Assembly (NCBI GenBank): GCA_905480195.1
Contig: CAJQPN010000020.1
Coordinates: forward strand, 1-64,000
Direction: 5' to 3'
DNA: 64,000 nucleotides
Origin: an uncultured Acidimicrobiales bacterium
GTDB lineage: Bacteria; Actinomycetota; Acidimicrobiia; Acidimicrobiales; Aldehydirespiratoraceae
The stretch's first letter is position 1; every line of letters starts with the position of its first letter. The notes below the pieces were generated by a model. That model was not told the origin of the DNA, did not search any database, and saw only the letters and a program-made list of their open reading frames with translations. Both the position numbers and the translations under genes were made by a program. Of the stretch, positions 42,799-51,118 are shown one piece after another.

Positions 42799-44821
42799 GG
42801 TCTTCCTCTCGGCGGATGATCGCATCCACTGCGATGGCTTGCTCGTCGGTGACGAGCACGGGATTCAGCTCGATCTCGTGGATGTCTGGGTTCGCGGAGA
42901 CGACGTCGCTCAGCCGGGCCACCAAGGACCGAATCGCGACCGTCGGGATGGGTGGAGCGCCGCGGAAGCCGTCGAAGAGTGCGCCGATTCGCAGTGAGCG
43001 AAGCGCAGCGTCGATGTCGTCGTCGGTTACAGGAAGCAGCAGCGAGATCGTGTCTCGATCGAGTTCGGTCCGGATCCCGCCCGCACCCATCGTGAGCAAC
43101 CACCCGACGGGGTGTTCGGCACGAAGGCTGACCAACACTTCGAGGCGACTGTTGTCGATGAACTCCTCCACCAAGATTTCGGGCCCGAGACTGGCGAGCT
43201 GCTCAACGGCCGTCGCCACCTCGCGTGCGTCGCAGAGATCGAGGTGCACGCCCGCAACGTCGGACTTGTGATCGAGGCCGGCGATCTTGACCGTGACGGG
43301 GTAGCCCAATGTGTCCGCTGTCGAGATGGCTGCATCGGGCACGGCCCTGACGGTCATTGCGTTCGGGACGTTGAGCCCGGCAGTGGCCAGCAGGTGCTTG
43401 GCCGCTGCTTCCCCCATCGAGACGGTGACTGCTGGTGCGGGCGCCGCCACCGGCAGTCGCACGGCCCGCAAGGGCCGACTGGTCGCCTCGAGCGCAAGTA
43501 ATGCCGAGTCGATGTCGGCGATCGTCGCCAGCCCTCGATCATTTGCCCAGCGCCGGACCTCAGCCGGAAGGCCCTCCGACATTGATGCGGTGACGACCCC
43601 AGGGGTGCCGGTTGCCGACGATGCCGCAGCGAAGGCCTCCAGCGTCGGCCACCAACTCCTTGCGTCGAGTTCGGCTTTCGGAAAGTCGACCACGAGCATG
43701 GCGGCGTCGTGGGGGCCACTGAGGGCCTCGGTGAAGCACGCCGTCAGCCGTTCACGGTCACCCCAGATGAAGGTGTGGTAGTCGAACGGGTTACTGATCG
43801 CAACGAACTCGTTCAGCGTCGTCGCGATCCGGTCCCGGTGCTCGGGGGTAAAGGGTGCGAAGTCGAGATCGAGCAGCTCGGCCCGATCGGCGACCAGTGA
43901 GGCCTCGCCTCCCGAGCAGCTCAACGAAACGATTCGGTTGCCGGGCAAGGGGCCGAGCATTGCGCCGACGTGCAAGGTGTCCAGGAATTCGGGCACCGAA
44001 CGGGCCCGGCGAACGCGACACCGTTCGAAGAGGGAGTCGTATGCCACATCGCTGCCGACCATCGACGAGGTGTGTGACGCTGCGATCGCAGCGCCCTGCT
44101 CGGATGAGCCTGTTTTGAGTGCGACGACCGGTATGCCTCGCTCGGCCGCCATTCCAGCAGCAACTGCGAACGCTCTCGAGTCGGTGAGGGCTTCGATGTG
44201 CAGGCCGATGCCGGTGATCCGCGGATCGGCGGCCAGCGCAGCCATGGCGTCCTCGATTGTCACATCGGCTTGGTTGCCCAGGTTGATCAGTTGGGCGACC
44301 TCGAGGCTGCGCCGTTGCATCGTGAGGTTGACCGCGATGTTGCCCGACTGGGTGATGAAGCCGACCCCTTTCTCGCAACGATCGAGGCCCTGCTGGTCGG
44401 GCCACAGGACGGCCCCGGTGGTCATCGAGATAGTGCCGTAGCAGTTGGGGCCGACGACGGGCATGGTGCCTGCGGCGCGAACCAGTTCGCTTTGCAAGGC
44501 GGCACCGTCGTCATCGTGTTCGGCAAACCCTGACGCATGACACACGGCCACACCTGCCCCCATCTCACCGAGGGCTCGTATCGCCTCGAGCGCGGCGCGG
44601 CGGTTCACGCCGATGAACGCTGCGTCGGGCACACCTGGAAGGTCACCGACCGTTTGCACGGTCGGGATGCCACCGACCTCGTGGCGGGTGGGATGGACAG
44701 CCCACATCGGCCCGTCGAAACCCATCCGGAGGCACTGTTCGATCGCCCGTTCGGCGGCGGCTCCGCCGACGAACGCAAGTGACTGCGGATCGAGCAGGGG
44801 CGCGAGTCGGCCGGGCCTCAC
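42791..44821 (-). CDS. NDP-forming acyl-CoA synthetase (acetate-CoA ligase family)
   Basis: 676-residue fused ligase of the ADP-forming type. A CoA-binding domain (about 1-130, LDPQSLAFVGGAA), two succinyl-CoA ligase-like domains with GVGFITQSGNIAVNL and AASHTSSMVGSDVAYD, and a C-terminal ATP-grasp domain (YPVTVKIAGLDHKSDVAGVHLDL; the final EIELNPVLVTDEQAIAVDA) are visible. The phosphohistidine is likely in VALKTGSSEQGAAIAASHTSS. The context suggests that it activates carnitine or gamma-butyrobetaine, a job done elsewhere by AMP-forming CaiC or BcoA/B-type enzymes. It overlaps its neighbours by 4 and 8 bp. Confidence 0.88.
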   Translation of the reverse strand: MRPGRLAPLLDPQSLAFVGGAAAERAIEQCLRMGFDGPMWAVHPTRHEVGGIPTVQTVGDLPGVPDAAFIGVNRRAALEAIRALGEMGAGVAVCHASGFAEHDDDGAALQSELVRAAGTMPVVGPNCYGTISMTTGAVLWPDQQGLDRCEKGVGFITQSGNIAVNLTMQRRSLEVAQLINLGNQADVTIEDAMAALAADPRITGIGLHIEALTDSRAFAVAAGMAAERGIPVVALKTGSSEQGAAIAASHTSSMVGSDVAYDSLFERCRVRRARSVPEFLDTLHVGAMLGPLPGNRIVSLSCSGGEASLVADRAELLDLDFAPFTPEHRDRIATTLNEFVAISNPFDYHTFIWGDRERLTACFTEALSGPHDAAMLVVDFPKAELDARSWWPTLEAFAAASSATGTPGVVTASMSEGLPAEVRRWANDRGLATIADIDSALLALEATSRPLRAVRLPVAAPAPAVTVSMGEAAAKHLLATAGLNVPNAMTVRAVPDAAISTADTLGYPVTVKIAGLDHKSDVAGVHLDLCDAREVATAVEQLASLGPEILVEEFIDNSRLEVLVSLRAEHPVGWLLTMGAGGIRTELDRDTISLLLPVTDDDIDAALRSLRIGALFDGFRGAPPIPTVAIRSLVARLSDVVSANPDIHEIELNPVLVTDEQAIAVDAIIRREEDHA

Positions 44822-45978
44822 GCGCCGAGGGGCCGAAGCATCGCTCGGGAGACGATGTGACGCTGGATCTCGCTTGTGCCGTCCCAGATGCGATCGACCC
44901 GGGCGTCACGCCAGATGCGTTCGAGTGGGAGTTCGTCCATGAGTCCCATGCCTCCGAGGATCTGGATCGCCTCGTCGCTGACGAACTGCAGCATCTCGGT
45001 TGCACTGATTTTGGCCATGGCGGCGTCGGAGTCCGACATCTCGCCGCGGTCGGACAACCATGCCGCACGGTAGGTCACGAGTTCGGCTTCGGTGAGCCTG
45101 AGCTTCATGTCGGCGAGCTTGAACGACACACCTTGGAACTTGCCGATCTGCTGGCCGAACTGTTCGCGCTCTGCAGCCCAGTCGAGTGCGACCTCGAGGG
45201 CACGATCGGCCCGGCCGAGGCAGATCGCGGCGACTTGGAGCCGGGTGGCCCCCAGCCATTCGTTCGCGACGTCGAAGCCTTTGTGTTCGTCACCGAGCAT
45301 CTTCGATGCGGGTACGCGGGCGTCGTCGAAGTTGATGATCAGGTTGTGGTAGCCGCGGTTCGACACCGAGTTGTAGCCCGGCACGACTTCCACTCCCGGT
45401 GTGTCGAAGTCGACGAGGAACGACGAGATCAGCTTTTTGGGGCCCCGGGCTGTTTGCTCCTCGCCGGTCGCAGCGAAGAGGATCACGTAGTCGGCCAGGT
45501 CAGCGTGGCTGATGAAATGTTTGGTGCCGTTGATGACGTAGTCGTCGCCGTCGCGTTCTGCCCTGCATGTCATACCGCGTACATCGGAACCGGCATCAGG
45601 CTCGCTCATGGCGAGGCAGTCGACCTTCTCGCCACGGATCGTGGGGAGAAGGTACTCGTCGATCTGATCGCCCTCGCATGCACGGAGGATGTTCGACGGT
45701 CGTGCCACGATGTACTGCAGCGCGTAGCCGGTCCACCCGAATGCTCGTTCGGCCATTGCCATGGTCAGATCGTCGAGTCCGCCGCCGCCGAGTTCCTCGG
45801 GCATGTTGGCGGCGTAGATGCCCGCTTGGAGCGACCGCTGCTTGATCTGCTCGACGAGTTCGCTTGGCACCTGTCCGGTTCGCTCGACCTCGTCCTCGTA
45901 TGGCATGAGTTCCTTCTCTACGAAGGAACGGACCGTGTCGACGACCATCTGCTGCTCGTCGCTTATCGAGAAGTCCAT
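44818..45978 (-). CDS. Acyl-CoA dehydrogenase, candidate gamma-butyrobetainyl-CoA dehydrogenase
   Basis: 386-residue FAD enzyme. MSEPDAGSDVRGM and YVINGTKHFISHADLADYVI bind FAD, EREQFGQQIGKFQGVSFKLADM is the conserved helix, and QILGGMGLMDELPLERIWRDAR precedes the C-terminal motif. The usual catalytic YEGT is IWDGTSEIQ here, with Asp366 in place of Glu, so activity relies on Asp or on another base. By neighbourhood it should form crotonobetainyl-CoA from gamma-butyrobetainyl-CoA. The ATG at 45978 gives the standard N-terminus MDFSISDEQQ; the longer frame is ignored. Confidence 0.88.
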   Translation of the reverse strand: MDFSISDEQQMVVDTVRSFVEKELMPYEDEVERTGQVPSELVEQIKQRSLQAGIYAANMPEELGGGGLDDLTMAMAERAFGWTGYALQYIVARPSNILRACEGDQIDEYLLPTIRGEKVDCLAMSEPDAGSDVRGMTCRAERDGDDYVINGTKHFISHADLADYVILFAATGEEQTARGPKKLISSFLVDFDTPGVEVVPGYNSVSNRGYHNLIINFDDARVPASKMLGDEHKGFDVANEWLGATRLQVAAICLGRADRALEVALDWAAEREQFGQQIGKFQGVSFKLADMKLRLTEAELVTYRAAWLSDRGEMSDSDAAMAKISATEMLQFVSDEAIQILGGMGLMDELPLERIWRDARVDRIWDGTSEIQRHIVSRAMLRPLGA

Positions 45979-46001
45979 GGTTGCGGGGCTCCTGGTTCTG
46001 T

Positions 46002-47495
46002 CTACTGCTCGGGGGTGGGGATGTTCATGACCCGTCCGACGTGCTCGGGGACGGCGAGTTCGGCGTGGGCCTGTGTGATGGCGGCCAGCGCAGCCGCCGG
46101 TGCCGGCAGGATCGGGGTGGTACGTCCTTCGTTGTTGTCGACGTGGAGCAACATCTGCTCGGTGGTGCACAGCAGATCGCCGGTGTCGGCGTGGTACATC
46201 GCGTGGAAGATGTGCAGTCGCTTGGTGTCGACACCGAGCACTTGGGTGGTGAACCGCAGTGGGTCGCCGAGTGCGGCTTCCTGCAGATAGTTGATGTGAG
46301 TCTCGACAGTGAAGAACGTGTGGCCCGACGCTCGATAGTTCTCGTCGATGCCGACGTAGCGGAACAATTTGTCGCTGGCCCAGCCGAATGCGAGCAGAAA
46401 TGCCGATTCGGTCATGTGGTCGTTGTAGTCGACCCAATCAGGTTCGACTGGAGTCTCGTAGAGCGCAAGGGGTGCGGGCACCGTGTTTCCTGGCTGCCAC
46501 GGTGGCGTGCTCTGGCCGGCATCGTGGATGCGGGCCTCTCGCGTCGCGATGAGGCGCCCGGCACCCAGGTCGAGGGGACGTAGCGAACGCATCACGGCCA
46601 AGACGTAGTCGTCTCGAAGGCGTTCGAGTTCGGCGATCGATCGACCATCGGCTTGCGCGTCGGTACCGTCGGCCATCGCCTCGATCAGGTCGTCGGTAAG
46701 TTCAGGTGCCTCGAGCTTGGTCCATGGCAGCTTCAGGGCGGGGCCGAACTGGCGGAGCATGTGACGCATACCCTCCTCGCCGCCGGCGAGGTGGAAGGTG
46801 AGGTTGGTGCCCATTCCTGCCCACCGCAGCCCGGGTCCGTAGACGATGGCGGCGTCGAGTTCATCGGTTGTGGCGATGCCGTCGTTGACAAGATGCAGGA
46901 TCTCGCGCCACATGGCTTCCTGCAGGCGATCCGACAGGTAACCCTCGATTTCGTTGCGAACGACGAGTGGGTGCATTACGAGATCGTCGTAGTAGGAGAC
47001 CGCTGCAGCCACGGCTGCCGGAGAGGTCTGCTCACCCGCGACGATCTCGACGAGAGGAAGCAGGTACACGGGGTTGAACGGGTGCCCGATCAGCACGCGT
47101 TCGGGATGCAGACAGCCGGCCTGGAGGCGCGAGGGGAGCAGCCCGGAGGAACTCGACGCGATGATTGTGTCGGGTCCTGATGCGGCGGCGAGTCGCTGCA
47201 GCAGTGGGGACTTCACCCGTTCGTCTTCCGGTGCGCTCTCTTGGATCCAGTCGGCTGCGCTGGCGAGCGCCTCGGGGGACTCGGCCCAGGTGATCCGCTC
47301 GGGGGATGCCCCGGGAAACAGGCCGAGCTTGGTGGCAGCGGCCCAAGAGTGGTTGACCGCACGACGGAGTCGGTGCTCGGCCCCAGGGGCGGGGTCCCAT
47401 GCAATGACGTCGTGGCTGCGCGAGAGGGTCCGGACCGCCCATCCGGAACCGATGACGCCGGTTCCCACAATGCCGATTGTCTTCGTTTCGACCAT
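46002..47495 (-). CDS. Bifunctional carnitine 3-dehydrogenase / hotdog thioesterase
   Basis: 497-residue fusion. Residues 1-320 form a 3-hydroxyacyl-CoA dehydrogenase-like NAD enzyme: GIVGTGVIGSGWAVRTL binds NAD, and IGHPFNPVYLLPLVEIV with YGPGLRWAGMGTNLTFHLAGG is typical of L-carnitine dehydrogenases. Residues 350-497 form a hotdog thioesterase (VEPDWVDYNDHMTESAFLLAFGWA). The same fusion is known in rhizobial carnitine degradation. It is expected to oxidise L-carnitine to 3-dehydrocarnitine and to hydrolyse a betainyl- or carnitinyl-CoA. It is first in its cluster, behind two palindromes. Confidence 0.88.
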   Translation of the reverse strand: MVETKTIGIVGTGVIGSGWAVRTLSRSHDVIAWDPAPGAEHRLRRAVNHSWAAATKLGLFPGASPERITWAESPEALASAADWIQESAPEDERVKSPLLQRLAAASGPDTIIASSSSGLLPSRLQAGCLHPERVLIGHPFNPVYLLPLVEIVAGEQTSPAAVAAAVSYYDDLVMHPLVVRNEIEGYLSDRLQEAMWREILHLVNDGIATTDELDAAIVYGPGLRWAGMGTNLTFHLAGGEEGMRHMLRQFGPALKLPWTKLEAPELTDDLIEAMADGTDAQADGRSIAELERLRDDYVLAVMRSLRPLDLGAGRLIATREARIHDAGQSTPPWQPGNTVPAPLALYETPVEPDWVDYNDHMTESAFLLAFGWASDKLFRYVGIDENYRASGHTFFTVETHINYLQEAALGDPLRFTTQVLGVDTKRLHIFHAMYHADTGDLLCTTEQMLLHVDNNEGRTTPILPAPAAALAAITQAHAELAVPEHVGRVMNIPTPEQ

Positions 47496-47507
47496 GGATC
47501 CACTCCG

Positions 47508-47543
47508 CGTCCCGCCAGTCGGGACGTCTCATTCAGTGAATGA
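47508..47543. promoter_or_regulatory. Two adjacent palindromes upstream of the carnitine-type cluster
   Basis: CGTCCCG-N5-CGGGACG (47508-47526) and the perfect 15-bp TCATTCAGTGAATGA (47529-47543) lie 13-48 bp upstream of the first start codon (47495, minus strand). They look like a repressor operator (TetR type is plausible); the first could also form a leader hairpin. Confidence 0.55.
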
Positions 47544-47580
47544 TCTGAGGGTACGAGTCGCCGTCAGAGGCGTCAACCAA

Positions 47581-48744
47581 TCAACCCTCGCCGCGTAGGG
47601 CGCGGTCGATGAGCTCCATCGGATGTGCTGTTTCAACCCCTGCGGCGGCCAGGTGCATCGAACAGCCGGGGTTTGCGCTCGCCACCAAATCGGGTGAGAC
47701 CTGATCGATTGCGTCAACTTTGCGGGCTCGGACATCGCCAGAGATCTCGGGATGGAAGACCGAGTAGGCACCGCCCGCTCCGCAGCACAAACCGTCGTCG
47801 TCGAGCTCGATCAGGCGATGGACAAAGGGCGCAAGCGCGACGCGGGTTGCCGCATGGGCGCGCTGCACGTGCCGAAGATGGCACGGATCCTGAATAGCCA
47901 CGCAGATATCGAGTGGCTTGACCTCGGGAAGACGATCGAGATGGTCGGCCAGCCATTCCTGGATGTCGACGACTCGTTCGGCGAACGCTGCGGCCTCGGC
48001 AGTGCCCAGCAGGTGCCCGTACTCTTTCATCGCAGCACCGCACCCAGCAGAGTCGACCACGATCGGGCGTCGGTCGCCGCCGATAGACAACGCAGCGATG
48101 GTGGCCTCCGCCCGACCGCGAGCATCGGCGCCGAGCCCGGCATGGGTATGCAGTGCGCCGCAGCACGGGGCGATATCGGCCGTCGGCGTGACGCCAAACC
48201 CGGCGGCCTCGATGACCCGCTGACCCGCATGGTGGACGTCTCGTTGCCAGGCATCCATGACACAGCCGGTGAAAAGGAAGACATCGTCACCGCTGGCTGA
48301 GTGCTTCGTTCGTCGGAACGGGAGATCACGGGGCAGCCCCAGGCGCTTGGGCGCAAGCCGCAGGCGGACCACGACGGCAAGCAGCGTGCTCCCGAACCGG
48401 AGCAGACGCGGGCGGGCGAGCACACCGAAGGCCAGCCTCTGGGGACGAGCGGAGAGTTCGCCGACCGCAACGAGGGATTCACGGGTCGATTCGATGAGAC
48501 GGCCGTACGGGACGCCACTGGGGCAGGCAGGTTCGCAGCCGCGGCATTGCACACAGGTGTCGAATGCGTCGCGCACCTCGTTCGTTATCGGCGCGCCATG
48601 GTCCTGCACCTCGCGCATAAGCCGGATCCGCCCCCGAGGTGACAGTGCCTCGTCGCCGGTCACTCGGTAGGTCGGGCAGTGTGGAAGACAGAGTCCGCAC
48701 TGCACACACGAGTTGAGGTCATCGGCGTTGATCTTCAGGTCCAT
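47581..48744 (-). CDS. glcF: Glycolate oxidase iron-sulfur subunit
   Basis: 387-residue electron-transfer subunit of glycolate oxidase. Two 4Fe-4S motifs are seen: C-V-Q-C-G-L-C-L-P-H-C-P (Cys13-23) and C-V-Q-C-R-G-C-E-P-A-C-P. Two CCG domains follow in the C-terminal half (CCGALHTHAGL and CCGAGGAYSVFHPEISG). It overlaps glcE by 10 bp and is the last gene of the run. An 85-bp gap separates it from the carnitine-type cluster. Confidence 0.93.
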   Translation of the reverse strand: MDLKINADDLNSCVQCGLCLPHCPTYRVTGDEALSPRGRIRLMREVQDHGAPITNEVRDAFDTCVQCRGCEPACPSGVPYGRLIESTRESLVAVGELSARPQRLAFGVLARPRLLRFGSTLLAVVVRLRLAPKRLGLPRDLPFRRTKHSASGDDVFLFTGCVMDAWQRDVHHAGQRVIEAAGFGVTPTADIAPCCGALHTHAGLGADARGRAEATIAALSIGGDRRPIVVDSAGCGAAMKEYGHLLGTAEAAAFAERVVDIQEWLADHLDRLPEVKPLDICVAIQDPCHLRHVQRAHAATRVALAPFVHRLIELDDDGLCCGAGGAYSVFHPEISGDVRARKVDAIDQVSPDLVASANPGCSMHLAAAGVETAHPMELIDRALRGEG

Positions 48745-49664
48745 GATGAGCGTCCCGGGTTAAGCCGGCCCGACGGATCGAAGAGTTGCTTCATTCGAGA
48801 GACGATCTGTGCTGCGACCGGGTCTGGTTCGCGGACAGGCTGGGCAGTTGTCGCCCAGACCGTGCCGACCCCGATACTCGCGACGAAGCTGCCGTCGATG
48901 AATCGGTCGGCTTGTGAAGCATCCGATGGGCTCAACCGCCACCGGTGCGGCGGCAGCTCGGGAGGCCCGTCGGTGGAGGTGATGTCGGCGCGGGTCGCAA
49001 CGCGCTCGATCTCAGAGTCGACGTCGGCCTCGTGGCCCTCGACCAGTATCCAGCTGCTCGTGCCGTCCCACAGGACAGCACCGGGTCGAAGGACGACATC
49101 GCGGAGATCGCGCGGGTCGACGCTCTCGGCTCGCAGCCAACGCTGGACAGGCGGTAGGGGATTGGTCCGCAACACGACTTCGGCGATGAGACCGAGCGTG
49201 CCGAGGGACCCGGTCAACAGCTTCGGGATATTGAAGCCGGTGACGTTTTTGACCACAGGCCCGCCGCCGGTGACCACATCTCCCTCAGACGAGACATACC
49301 GGACTTGAAGCACGGCATCGCGGACCGACCCTCTGCCCAGACGGTCAAGCCGGTTTTCACCGACAGCGACTGCCCCGCCGACGGTGCCTCCCCGCTCGGG
49401 GAGCGCGCACGTCTGGCCGTGCTCGGCGAGCGATGCGTGGAGGTCGGCGGTGTTGGTTCCGGCCCGCACGGTAACGATCATCTCGGCCGGCTGATAGTCG
49501 ACGATCCCGCTCGGTACCTCCACGAGCCGCGCATTCTCGGTGAGGACGCCACCGAGGTTCCACCGGGTACCCCCACCGCGGACTGCGACCGGCCCCTCTG
49601 TGCCAACTTCGGCAGCGAAGCCGGCGAGCGCCACGTCTGTCGACGCAAGGGTGCTCACCCCCAC
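48735..49664 (-). CDS. glcE: Glycolate oxidase FAD-binding subunit
   Basis: 309-residue short FAD-linked subunit with a PP-loop type FAD domain: GPVAVRGGGTRWNLGG, VRAGTNTADLHASLAEHGQ, and RGGTVGGAVAVGENRLDRLGRGSVRD. The motif GGPVVKNVTGFNIPKLLTGSLGTLGLI is diagnostic for GlcE. GTG start. It overlaps glcD by 10 bp and glcF by 10 bp. Confidence 0.92.
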   Translation of the reverse strand: MGVSTLASTDVALAGFAAEVGTEGPVAVRGGGTRWNLGGVLTENARLVEVPSGIVDYQPAEMIVTVRAGTNTADLHASLAEHGQTCALPERGGTVGGAVAVGENRLDRLGRGSVRDAVLQVRYVSSEGDVVTGGGPVVKNVTGFNIPKLLTGSLGTLGLIAEVVLRTNPLPPVQRWLRAESVDPRDLRDVVLRPGAVLWDGTSSWILVEGHEADVDSEIERVATRADITSTDGPPELPPHRWRLSPSDASQADRFIDGSFVASIGVGTVWATTAQPVREPDPVAAQIVSRMKQLFDPSGRLNPGRSSWT

Positions 49665-51118
49665 ACCCCGGTCGGAACGTCACGAAGCGCTTGAATGTCG
49701 GCGCAGCTGTGACCGGCCGGCAACACCTTGCCCGGATTCGCGCGGCAGGCCGGGTCGAATGCCTGCCGGAGTCGGTTCTGGTGATCGAGATCGGCTTGCC
49801 CGAACAATTCCTCCATGTACTGCTGCTTCTCGACGCCAATGCCGTGCTCACCCGACAGCACGCCACCGGCTTCGAGCGATGCGCGGAGGATCTCTGCGCC
49901 AGCCGCATGGACCCGTTCGAGGGTGCCTTCCTCGCGTGCGTCAAAGACGAGGAGAGGGTGCAAGTTCCCATCGCCGGCGTGGAACACGTTGAGGACGAGG
50001 ACCTCGTGGCGGTCGACGATCTCGTAGATCTGCTCGAGGACATCGGCGAGCTTTGCTCTCGGGACGACCGTGTCGTGAAGGTAATAGTCCGGAGCGATCT
50101 GGGCGACCGCGCCGAATGCGGTTTTGCGACCCTTCCACAGTGCCGCCCGTTCCTCGTCGGACCCGGCAAGTCTGATTTCGGTGGCGTTGTTTGCTCGGCC
50201 GATTTGGTCGATGTGGGCGACGTCGATGTCGACACCGGCATCGAGCCCCTCGACTTCTGCGAGCAGTACCGCAGCCGCGTCGGTCGGGTACCCGGCGCCG
50301 ACGTAGCGTTCGATGGCCGTGACCATGGGTTGGTCCATGACCTCGAGTGCAGCGGGAACAACGCCAGACGCAATGACGTCACTCACGGTTTGGGCAGCGT
50401 CGCGCACCGAGGAGAACGACAGCAGCATCGTGCGAACTGCTGGTGGGTTGGGAGTCAGCCGGACTGCGATCTTCGTGGCGATCCCGAGGGTGCCTTCACT
50501 CCCCACGAACGCCCCCCGCAGATCGAGGCCGTCGGGCTCGTCCTCCAGACCACCGAGCATGGCGACTTGGCCATCGGGCAGCACGACCTCGATGGCAAGG
50601 ACATGAGCATCGGTGACACCGTAGGCAAGGCAGTGCGGACCTCCGGAGTTGTTGGCAACGTTGCCGCCCAGCGTGCAGACCTGCTGGCTCGACGGATCGG
50701 GCGCGAAGTGGAAGCCCTTGGGGCGGAGTTGTTTGCTCAGATCGAGATTGATGACTCCGGGTTCGACCCACGCGATGCGGTTCTCAAGGTCGATCTGGAC
50801 CACGTTGTTCATCTTCCCGGTGCAGACCACGATCGGCGCACCGAGTGGGATGGCGCCTCCGGCGAGTCCCGTTCCGGCGCCGCGAGGGACGACTGCGCGG
50901 TCGTGGCGTTCTGCGATCCGCATGATCGCCTGGACCTCTCCAGTCGTGGTGGGGAAGCAGACCGGGCCTGACACGCCACCGTCAAACACCGAGGCGTCGT
51001 GTGACGTGAGCGAGCGCTCGGCACCGTCGTTGCGGACCCGATCGGGTGCGAGGGCATCATGAAGGTCGGCGATCAGCGGATCGGCCGGTCGCGACGGGCG
51101 TCGCCACCAAGTCGTCAT
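49655..51118 (-). CDS. glcD: Glycolate oxidase catalytic FAD-linked subunit
   Basis: 487-residue subunit that oxidises glycolate, or D-lactate, to the 2-oxoacid. The FAD domain reads VVPRGAGTGLAGGAIPLG and CTLGGNVANNSGGPHCLAYGVTDAHVL. VGSEGTLGIATKIAVRL and the C-terminal GGVLSGEHGIGVEKQQYM complete the family pattern. Its start overlaps the stop of the FMN dehydrogenase gene by 4 bp. GlcD, GlcE and GlcF together form the membrane-associated complex that feeds photorespiratory-type glycolate into glyoxylate. Confidence 0.95.
   Translation of the reverse strand: MTTWWRRPSRPADPLIADLHDALAPDRVRNDGAERSLTSHDASVFDGGVSGPVCFPTTTGEVQAIMRIAERHDRAVVPRGAGTGLAGGAIPLGAPIVVCTGKMNNVVQIDLENRIAWVEPGVINLDLSKQLRPKGFHFAPDPSSQQVCTLGGNVANNSGGPHCLAYGVTDAHVLAIEVVLPDGQVAMLGGLEDEPDGLDLRGAFVGSEGTLGIATKIAVRLTPNPPAVRTMLLSFSSVRDAAQTVSDVIASGVVPAALEVMDQPMVTAIERYVGAGYPTDAAAVLLAEVEGLDAGVDIDVAHIDQIGRANNATEIRLAGSDEERAALWKGRKTAFGAVAQIAPDYYLHDTVVPRAKLADVLEQIYEIVDRHEVLVLNVFHAGDGNLHPLLVFDAREEGTLERVHAAGAEILRASLEAGGVLSGEHGIGVEKQQYMEELFGQADLDHQNRLRQAFDPACRANPGKVLPAGHSCADIQALRDVPTGVWG

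Noticed and set aside
45979-46437. N-terminal extension of the acyl-CoA dehydrogenase frame
   Set aside because: It lies over the end of the carnitine dehydrogenase gene and lacks any conserved feature; MDFSISDEQQ at 45978 is the standard start.
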